Assembly (NCBI RefSeq): GCF_905397395.1
Contig: NZ_CAJPVH010000022.1
Location: 1-64,000, forward strand
DNA from: Cupriavidus campinensis
Lineage (GTDB): Bacteria > Pseudomonadota > Gammaproteobacteria > Burkholderiales > Burkholderiaceae
DNA length: 64,000 nucleotides
Reading direction: 5' to 3'
The translations under genes were made by a program, and so were the position numbers. Of this stretch, positions 58,761 through 64,000 are shown one piece after another; within the stretch, counting starts at the first letter, position 1, and each line of letters begins with the position of its first letter. The notes beneath the pieces are model-generated. The model was not told the DNA's origin. It made no database searches and saw only the letters and a list, made by a program, of their open reading frames with translations.

Positions 58761-58847
58761 CGTTGAGTTCCGAGTGAAGGTGACACGCAGAATATCGGCG
58801 CCTCCATATCGGAATCCAATGCCGTTTGCTCATCCCGCCCTGCAGCA

Positions 58848-58866
58848 TTATGCAAGGCTTGCATAA
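58848..58866. promoter_or_regulatory. Perfect inverted repeat upstream of gdhA
   Basis: TTATGCAAG-G-CTTGCATAA, 9-bp arms around a single G. It lies 88 bases upstream of the gdhA ATG and just after the LysR gene stop, and fits an operator for the adjacent LysR-type regulator. Confidence 0.55.
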
Positions 58867-58882
58867 CCTTGCGCCCCGGCCC

Positions 58883-59833
58883 TCAAGCTTGCGTCGTCAA
58901 CGAAGCCCAGACCTTGTCCACCAGCTGGCGCTTGCGCCGGCTCTGGCCGCCGCGCCGGTCGTTGCCGGCATCGGTGGGCCGTTCGCGGTAGAGCCGGATC
59001 TCCATGTCGATGGACTGCGGCAGCCCGCGCGCGGCCTCGGCCCGCACCAGCCGGCCGGCGTGCACGTCGTCCCGGACCGCGCTCTCGGGCAGGAAGGCCA
59101 TGCCGTGGCCGGCCAGCGCCATGACCTTGAGCGCCTCGGCCATGTCGGTCTCGTAGCATTTGTCGAGCTTGAGGGTGTCTGCCGACTCGGACAGCAGCAT
59201 GTCCACCATCCGCCCCAGGAACGCATTGGGCGTGTAACTGAGGAACGGCACCGGCTTCTTGTCGGTGCCGGGCAGCCGGAACACGGGCCGGCCGGCGCTG
59301 TCGGGCACGCTGTAGGGCGACAGCCGCTCGGTGCCGAGCACCAGCATGTCGTAGTGGGCCGGATCGAGCTGGATGGCCTGGCGCGGGTGGTGGTAAACCA
59401 TGACCAGGTCGCAGCCGCCCTCCACCAGCATCAGCACGGCATCGTGGACGTTCAGCGCCCGCAGCCGGCACGGCAGCGTGCCGACCTTGCGCTCCACGCC
59501 CTTGAGCCATTCCGGGAAGAAGGTCAGCGACAGCGTGTGCGGCACCGCGAATTCCAGCACCTGGGCGTTGGCCGAGCGCTGGCCGCGCATCAGCGCCCGG
59601 GTCTCGCTGACCTGGGCCAGCATGGCCAGCGCCTGCTCGTAGAACACCTTGCCGGCGTCGGTCAGGGTGGTCGGGTAGCTCGAGCGGTCGATCAGTTCGG
59701 TGCCCACCCACGCCTCGAGCGACTGAATGCGCCGCGAGAACGCCGGCTGCGTGACATGCCGCAGCTCCGCCGAGCGCGAGAAGCTGTGCGTCTCGGCCAG
59801 GCTGACGAAGTCTTCAAGCCATTTGATTTCCAT
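58883..59833 (-). CDS. LysR-type transcriptional regulator
   Basis: 316 residues. The N-terminal winged helix (SLAETHSFSRSAELRHVTQPAFSRRIQSLE) and a C-terminal effector domain are typical. The PAFSRRI sequence recalls HypT/YjiE-type regulators, so a stress or redox signal is possible, but position next to gdhA argues for control of glutamate catabolism. Start at 59833 (MEIKWLEDF); a longer frame upstream lacks support. Divergent from the cupin gene at 60011. Confidence 0.9.
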   Translation of the reverse strand: MEIKWLEDFVSLAETHSFSRSAELRHVTQPAFSRRIQSLEAWVGTELIDRSSYPTTLTDAGKVFYEQALAMLAQVSETRALMRGQRSANAQVLEFAVPHTLSLTFFPEWLKGVERKVGTLPCRLRALNVHDAVLMLVEGGCDLVMVYHHPRQAIQLDPAHYDMLVLGTERLSPYSVPDSAGRPVFRLPGTDKKPVPFLSYTPNAFLGRMVDMLLSESADTLKLDKCYETDMAEALKVMALAGHGMAFLPESAVRDDVHAGRLVRAEAARGLPQSIDMEIRLYRERPTDAGNDRRGGQSRRKRQLVDKVWASLTTQA

Positions 59834-59883
59834 GGCGCGGATTATCGCTTGCCGGCCGCCCGGCTGCACGATAAGCAAATCCA

Positions 59884-59909
59884 TTCCAATTTCTTGCCAA
59901 TTATTGGAA
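59884..59909. promoter_or_regulatory. Inverted-repeat operator in the LysR/cupin divergent region
   Basis: TTCCAAT (59884-59890) and ATTGGAA (59903-59909) flank a second inner palindrome CCAAT-T-ATTGG (59897-59907). It overlaps the -35 of the cupin promoter. Confidence 0.5.
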
Positions 59910-59921
59910 CATGATTACAAT
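59894..59921 (+). promoter_or_regulatory. Probable promoter of the cupin-Lrp pair
   Basis: TTGCCA (59894-59899), 16-base spacer, TACAAT (59916-59921). Expected start near 59928, leader of about 80 bases. Confidence 0.5.
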
Positions 59922-60010
59922 CTGAGCATGTTTTGGACGACAGATTGGATATTCTTGCTCAGAGGGGCCGACTAAGATGAATGTGATCCCATCCTGCCCT
60001 CGCATCCGCC

Positions 60011-60541
60011 ATGCAGCCATCCGTCCTCCCTTCGTCCTTCTCCCTGCTCGCCACCGGCATGGAGGCCACACTGGCCCAGAGCGCGCGGATGGTAGCGACG
60101 CACGTGGCGGCCAGCCTGCCGGACGCCGACACCCTGCTCGCCAGCCTGCCCCCGGGGGCGCTCGAAGGCAGTCCGGACCGCTACACGCGGCATCTGGTCC
60201 ATGCCGATCCGTTCGAGCGGTTCTCGGTCATGGTGCTGGTCTGGCGGCCGGGGCAGTTCAGCCCGGTCCACGGCCATCGCACCTGGTGCGCCTACCGCGT
60301 GCTGCGCGGCACGCTGGCCGAGCGCCACTACCGCTGGAACCCGCAGGACCGCACCGCCACGCAGGTCAACGCCGTCACGCGCGAGGCCGGCGATACTTTC
60401 AGCGTGCCAGCCGGCCTGCAGCACATCCACGCGCTGGGCAATGCCAGCGACGCCGTAGCGGTGTCGCTCCACATCTACGGCGTAGACCAGGACCGCATCG
60501 CCACCGGCGTGAACCTGCTGGTGGATACCATCGTCAGTTGA
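60011..60541 (+). CDS. Cysteine dioxygenase-type cupin protein
   Basis: 176 residues. The cupin iron site is visible as HGHRTWCAYRVLRGTL (two His) and the later QHIHALGN (third His), the cysteine/thiol dioxygenase type I layout. It probably oxidises cysteine or a related thiol to the sulfinate; the exact thiol cannot be told from sequence. Start ATG 60011 lacks a clear ribosome site; ATG 60059 (MEATLAQSAR) is an alternative. Six bases ahead of an Lrp-family regulator gene. Confidence 0.82.
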   Translation: MQPSVLPSSFSLLATGMEATLAQSARMVATHVAASLPDADTLLASLPPGALEGSPDRYTRHLVHADPFERFSVMVLVWRPGQFSPVHGHRTWCAYRVLRGTLAERHYRWNPQDRTATQVNAVTREAGDTFSVPAGLQHIHALGNASDAVAVSLHIYGVDQDRIATGVNLLVDTIVS

Positions 60542-60547
60542 GGATTC

Positions 60548-61006
60548 ATGGACCGCTATGACCGCCAGATCCTGGAGATCCTCCAGGAAGATGCCACCGT
60601 GCCCGTCGCCGAGATTGGCGAGCAGGTCGGCCTCACGTCCACGCCGTGCTGGCGGCGGGTGCAAAAGCTCGAGGAATCGGGCGTGATCCGCAAGCGCGTG
60701 GCGCTGCTGGATGCCGGCAAGCTCAATGTGGGCGTGACCGTGTTCGTGTCGATCCGGACCAACCAGCACAACGTGAAATGGCTCAAGGCCTTCCACGGGC
60801 TGGTGGCGTCGATCCCGGAAGTGACCGAGTTCTACCGCATGGCGGGCGACACGGACTACCTGCTGCGCGTGGTGGTGCCCGATATCGCCGCCTACGACGC
60901 CGTGTACAAGAAGCTGATCCAGGGCGCGGAACTGGCCGATGTCAGCTCCAGTTTCGCGATGGAACAGATCAAGTACACGACGGCGCTGCCGCTGGACTAC
61001 GCCTGA
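60548..61006 (+). CDS. Lrp/AsnC-family regulator, possibly cysteine-responsive
   Basis: 152 residues: N-terminal helix-turn-helix (VAEIGEQVGLTSTPCWRRVQKL) and a C-terminal RAM ligand domain. The end SSFAMEQIKYTTALPL resembles E. coli DecR/CyuR, the Lrp protein that senses cysteine, though many Lrp proteins share it. The tight arrangement after a thiol dioxygenase supports a cysteine role. Confidence 0.92.
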   Translation: MDRYDRQILEILQEDATVPVAEIGEQVGLTSTPCWRRVQKLEESGVIRKRVALLDAGKLNVGVTVFVSIRTNQHNVKWLKAFHGLVASIPEVTEFYRMAGDTDYLLRVVVPDIAAYDAVYKKLIQGAELADVSSSFAMEQIKYTTALPLDYA

Positions 61007-61024
61007 CGACCATCCGAGCGCGCA

Positions 61025-61798
61025 TCAGCCCCGGTGCGCCCAGCCCGTCATGCGCTTTTCCAGCACCGCGAACAGCTCGTACATCCCCATCGCCATCACG
61101 GCGATGACGACCAGGCCCGCGAACGCCAGCGGCATCTTCATCGCCGAGCCGGCGGAGACCAGCAGGTAGCCGATGCCCTCGTTGGCGGCGCTCATCTCGG
61201 ACACCGTGGTGCCAACGAAGGCCAGCGTGATGGCCACCTTCAGCGAGGCGAAGAAGAACGGCATCGCGCGCGGCAGGCCCACCTTGAGCAGCACGTCGCG
61301 GCGCTTGGCGCCGAGCACGCGCAGCACGTCCTCGAGTTCCGGCTCCAGCGTGGCCAGCCCGGTGGCGATATTGACCATGATCGGGAAGAACGAGATCAGG
61401 AACGCCGTGAGGATGGCCGGCCCGGCGCCCAGCCCGAACCAGACCACGAGGATCGGCACGAAGGCGGCCTTGGGCAGCGCGTTGAAGGCAGTCATCAGCG
61501 GGTAGGTGGCCGCGTAGGCCAGCTTCGACGAGCCCATCAGCAGGCCCAGCACCACGCCGACGCCAATCGCCAGTCCAAAACCAACCATCGTGGTCCAGAA
61601 GGTGCGCCAGGCATGGCCGGCGATTACGCCGCTGTATTCGGCCAGCGAGGCGGCGATGGCCGACGGGCTCGGCAGGATGAAATCGGAGATCTGGAAGACG
61701 AGGCACGCGCCCTGCCAGAGGATCAGGAAAGCCCCCAGCAGGAGCCACGGCGCCACGCGCTGTACGCGCTTTGCCTGGGTGGAAGTCATGGTTGCCAT
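61025..61798 (-). CDS. ABC importer permease (SsuC/TauC type)
   Basis: 257 residues, about six hydrophobic segments, BPD_transp_1 fold with the coupling loop in LEDVLRVLGAKRRDVLLKVGLPRAM. Last gene of the NMT1-type importer operon, 15 bases after the ATPase gene. Substrate unknown. Confidence 0.9.
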   Translation of the reverse strand: MATMTSTQAKRVQRVAPWLLLGAFLILWQGACLVFQISDFILPSPSAIAASLAEYSGVIAGHAWRTFWTTMVGFGLAIGVGVVLGLLMGSSKLAYAATYPLMTAFNALPKAAFVPILVVWFGLGAGPAILTAFLISFFPIMVNIATGLATLEPELEDVLRVLGAKRRDVLLKVGLPRAMPFFFASLKVAITLAFVGTTVSEMSAANEGIGYLLVSAGSAMKMPLAFAGLVVIAVMAMGMYELFAVLEKRMTGWAHRG

Positions 61799-61813
61799 GG
61801 TGTGGATCGCTTC

Positions 61814-62704
61814 TTATTGCTGGCGGACGTGGCCGATCTTCTCGCGCAGCTCGTGCACGCGTTCGGCGAACGGTTCGGAATAGGTGACGTCGAGCGCACG
61901 CGGACGCGGCAGGTCGATCTCCTTGCGCAACAGGATGCGGCCCGGGCGGGCGCTCATCACGTAGACCGTGTCGGCCAGGAACACGGCCTCGCGCAGGTCG
62001 TGCGTGACGAGGATGACGTTGAAGCGCTGGGCCTGCCAGAGGTCGCGCAGCACGCACCAGAGTTCCTCACGCGTGAAGGCATCGAGCGCGCCGAACGGCT
62101 CGTCCAGCAGCAGCATGCGCGGCTGGTGGATCAGCGCGCGGCAGATCGACGCGCGCTGCTGCATACCGCCGGACAGCTGCCACGGGAACTTGTCCTCGTA
62201 GCCCGCCAGGCCGACGGTCTTGAGCAGGTCGCGCGCCCGGGCCTCGTACTCCTTGCGCCTGGCGCGCATGGTGGAGCGGTACGGCTCGACGATCTCCAGC
62301 GGCAGCATCACGTTGTCGAGCGTGGTGCGCCACGGCAGCAGCGTCGGCGCCTGGAAGGCCATGCCGACCTGCTTGAGCGGGCCGCTCACCTTCTGGCCGG
62401 CGATGCTGACCACGCCGCGTGTGGCGGGCCGCAGCCCGGTGGCCAGCTTCATGAACGTGGACTTGCCGCAGCCGGACGGACCGACGATGGCGATGAACTC
62501 GCCCGGCGCCGCCTGCAGCGAGATGTCCTCCACGGCAAACTCGCCACGCCGCGCCAGTTCGTCGTCATAGGCGAGCCAGACGCGGTTGAAGTCGACGAAC
62601 GGCTTGGGGCGAGCCTCGGGAGCCTCGGGAGCCTCGGGAGCCCCGGTGGCCCCGGTAGCCGCCCCGCCCGAGGCGGCAGACAGGTTGTCTCGCGCCATCA
62701 TCAT
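61814..62704 (-). CDS. ABC importer ATPase (SsuB/TauB type) with a repeat-bearing N-terminus
   Basis: 296 residues. Walker A GPSGCGKST, signature LSGGMQQRASICRAL, Walker B MLLLDEPFGALDAF, H-loop LVTHDLREA. The first about 38 residues are a low-complexity extension with the unit APE three times, encoded by a 9-bp DNA repeat. The start overlaps the binding-protein stop by ATGA (62701-62704). Confidence 0.92.
   Translation of the reverse strand: MMMARDNLSAASGGAATGATGAPEAPEAPEARPKPFVDFNRVWLAYDDELARRGEFAVEDISLQAAPGEFIAIVGPSGCGKSTFMKLATGLRPATRGVVSIAGQKVSGPLKQVGMAFQAPTLLPWRTTLDNVMLPLEIVEPYRSTMRARRKEYEARARDLLKTVGLAGYEDKFPWQLSGGMQQRASICRALIHQPRMLLLDEPFGALDAFTREELWCVLRDLWQAQRFNVILVTHDLREAVFLADTVYVMSARPGRILLRKEIDLPRPRALDVTYSEPFAERVHELREKIGHVRQQ
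62611..62642. repeat. 9-bp tandem repeat within the ABC ATPase gene
   Basis: GAGCCTCGG three times plus GAGCC. It encodes the (APE) repeat in the disordered N-terminus, so changes in copy number would not shift the frame. Confidence 0.8.
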
Positions 62705-63759
62705 CGCAGGACGTCCAGTTCGGCGGCGGAAGGCAGGTAGGCGTCGGTCCAGAGCGTGTCCGGGTTTATCCGGCCCTTGGTGCCGAACGCATCGGCCACC
62801 TGCGACGCCATCAGCGAAAGGCGCGGCTTGCTCACGCGGCCGAAGCCCTCGGCCCTGGCATCCGGCGACTTCACCACGCTGTCCAGCGCCAGCTTCAGGC
62901 GGCGCACTTCCAGCTTCTCGTCGATGATGCCGTCACGGGCCTTCACAGCCTTGATGCCTTCCTCGGGGCTGGCGATCACGTCGCGCGCGGACTTGGAGAA
63001 CGCGCGCAGGAACGCCTTGACCGCCTCCGGGTTGCTCTTCAGGAACTGCTCGGAGGCGATGATGGCGTTGCCGTACAGCTTCACGCCGAACTGCGGGTAC
63101 GGCAGCACGACGATGTCCTCATCCTTCACGCCACGCGCGTTCAGGTTCAGGATCGACGTGAACGAGAAGCCGGTGATGGCGTCCAGGTCGCCGCGCGTGA
63201 GCATGGTCTCGCGCAGCGTGGGGTCCATCGCCTGCCAGTTGAACGACTGGGCCTGCAGGCCGTTGGCCTTGGCGAAGATCGGGAAGGCGCGGCGGCCGGC
63301 ATCGAACACCGGGGCGCCAAGCTTCTTGCCGGTGAGGTCCCTGGGCGCGCGGATGCCGGACTTCTTCAGCGCCAGCACGGCGGCCGGCGTGTTGTTGTAG
63401 ACCATCATCACAGCCACCGGCTTGTTCTTGGCGTCCGGGTTGTTGCCGTAGAACTCCATCACCGAGGCCAGGTCGGCGAATCCCATGTCATAGGTGCCGG
63501 AGGCCACGCGGTTCACCACGTTGCCCGAGCCGTTGCCGGCGTCGATGGACACGTCGAGCTTCTCCGCCTTGTAGTAGCCCTTCTGCTCGCCCAGCAGGAA
63601 CAGCGCGGACGGGCCCTCGAAACGCCAGTCGAGCTGGAAGCGGACCTTGGTGGCGGCTTGCGCCTGAGCGGTGCCTGCACAGAGTGTCGACAGCACCATG
63701 GTGGTGCCCAATGCGGTGCACAGCTTCAGCAGATGACGACGCGCGGCGAATTGCGGCAT
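62701..63759 (-). CDS. NMT1/THI5-like substrate-binding protein
   Basis: 352 residues. Signal peptide from RRHLLKLCTALGTTMVL to about GTAQAQA. NMT1 domain: VRFQLDWRFEGPSALFLLGE, GSGNVVNRVASGTYDMGFAD. The ATG at 63759 is fixed by GGAGAAGG upstream. Family members bind pyrimidine-like thiamine precursors, taurine, nitrate or aromatic sulfonates; the ligand cannot be told. First gene of a binding protein-ATPase-permease operon. Confidence 0.9.
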   Translation of the reverse strand: MPQFAARRHLLKLCTALGTTMVLSTLCAGTAQAQAATKVRFQLDWRFEGPSALFLLGEQKGYYKAEKLDVSIDAGNGSGNVVNRVASGTYDMGFADLASVMEFYGNNPDAKNKPVAVMMVYNNTPAAVLALKKSGIRAPRDLTGKKLGAPVFDAGRRAFPIFAKANGLQAQSFNWQAMDPTLRETMLTRGDLDAITGFSFTSILNLNARGVKDEDIVVLPYPQFGVKLYGNAIIASEQFLKSNPEAVKAFLRAFSKSARDVIASPEEGIKAVKARDGIIDEKLEVRRLKLALDSVVKSPDARAEGFGRVSKPRLSLMASQVADAFGTKGRINPDTLWTDAYLPSAAELDVLR

Positions 63760-63834
63760 GAACCTTCTCCAGTTGTTGATCTCTCCTGGGAAGGCATTTC
63801 GCAAGGCGCGTGCCAGCTTTTCACATGGGTGTCA

Positions 63835-63851
63835 TGCCCCGATCCGGGGCA
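63835..63851. repeat. Palindrome TGCCCCG-ATC-CGGGGCA
   Basis: 7-bp arms around ATC, 76 bases upstream of the binding-protein start. No T run follows on either strand. Could be an operator or part of the upstream transcript's 3' end. Confidence 0.4.
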
Positions 63852-63914
63852 CGCGCGCCGTGCATTGACGAACCATGATTGTGCGTGGGGGTCTGTGGGC
63901 CGGGGTTGCCGACA

Positions 63915-63932
63915 GGGATTGTCGACAATCCC
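63915..63932. promoter_or_regulatory. 18-bp perfect palindrome, GntR-type operator candidate
   Basis: GGGATTGTCGACAATCCC. The core TTGTCGACAA fits the GT-N-AC pattern bound by FCD-type GntR regulators. It lies between the partial gene at the right edge and the ABC importer operon. Confidence 0.5.
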
Positions 63933-63941
63933 AAGCCAATC

Positions 63942-64000
63942 TCAGGCGTCCTGCGTGGCGTCCCCGACGTCGATGGCGAGCACGTCGGACGGCGACGCCG
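63942..64000 (-). CDS. C-terminal end of an unknown protein (gene continues beyond window)
   Basis: Only the last 19 codons are visible, reading ASPSDVLAIDVGDATQDA before a TGA stop, in good coding composition. Product cannot be identified. It lies on the same strand as, and upstream of, the ABC importer operon, with 182 bases between. Confidence 0.45.
   Translation of the reverse strand, partial: ASPSDVLAIDVGDATQDA

Noticed and set aside
57291..58766. 491-codon plus-strand frame opposite gdhA
   Set aside because: His/Gly/Arg-rich shadow of the well-supported gdhA gene.

Overview
The window is about 64 kb of high-GC chromosomal DNA from a betaproteobacterium of the Burkholderiaceae, most likely Cupriavidus or a close Ralstonia relative. 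This rests on gene order (miaB-phoH-ybeY-corC-lnt; lptD-surA-pdxA-rsmA; dusB-fis-purH-ruvC with ruvAB close by; rplM-rpsI; erpA-bactofilin), on protein features and on strong GC bias at third codon positions. It is core chromosome: I see no transposase, integrase, phage gene, CRISPR array, tRNA or 16S/23S/5S rRNA gene. The only classical RNA gene is rnpB.

Layout. 1-1310: 5' part of an rhlE-type DEAD-box helicase gene running off the left edge. 1.7-7.9 kb: a small exported protein, then miaB-phoH-ybeY-corC-lnt. 8.0-8.1 kb: a probable 30-residue membrane miniprotein on the opposite strand, sharing a bidirectional terminator with lnt. 8.4-15.9 kb: glyQ-(exported protein)-glyS-gmhB-plsC-ygjP-like peptidase, gloA and an EamA transporter. 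15.9-23.0 kb (minus): trpS, rsmA, pdxA, surA, lptD. 23.1-26.0 kb (plus): amgK-azlC-azlD-murU, in which cell-wall sugar recycling genes flank an amino-acid exporter. 26.1-36.2 kb (plus): pepP, an unknown protein, a UbiH-type hydroxylase, dusB-fis, purH, ruvC, glpQ, ruvA, ruvB. 36.4-38.5 kb: an exported protein with an internal duplication, a SYLF lipoprotein and a YhhQ transporter. 38.6-41.7 kb (minus): histidine phosphatase, YbhB, dtd, tyrS. 41.9-44.4 kb (plus): an M23 endopeptidase and anmK. 44.5-47.3 kb (minus): erpA, bactofilin, a coiled-coil membrane protein, rpsI, rplM.

47.3-48.8 kb holds the rplM promoter and leader, a candidate trans-acting small RNA (minus, about 47541-47688), a YhfA-type OsmC protein and rnpB. 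48.8-53.0 kb (minus): ttuC-ttuD-pyrC-DUF3025 protein. 53.1-54.0 kb: a class II glutamine amidotransferase. 54.0-58.8 kb (minus): gltIJKL glutamate/aspartate importer, then gdhA, with a LysR regulator upstream; together an acidic amino-acid uptake and catabolism module. 60.0-61.0 kb (plus): a cysteine-dioxygenase-like cupin and an Lrp regulator. 61.0-63.8 kb (minus): an NMT1-type ABC importer. The right edge holds the last codons of one more minus-strand gene.

Many genes are translationally coupled through 4-base ATGA or GTGA overlaps. The most promising unexplained element is the intergenic small RNA candidate. It has a promoter, a Rho-independent terminator and a hairpin loop that is a perfect anti-Shine-Dalgarno sequence. 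Other items worth checking are the miniprotein at 8.0 kb, the intercistronic terminator in gltI-gltJ, and several sharp palindromes beside regulator genes.
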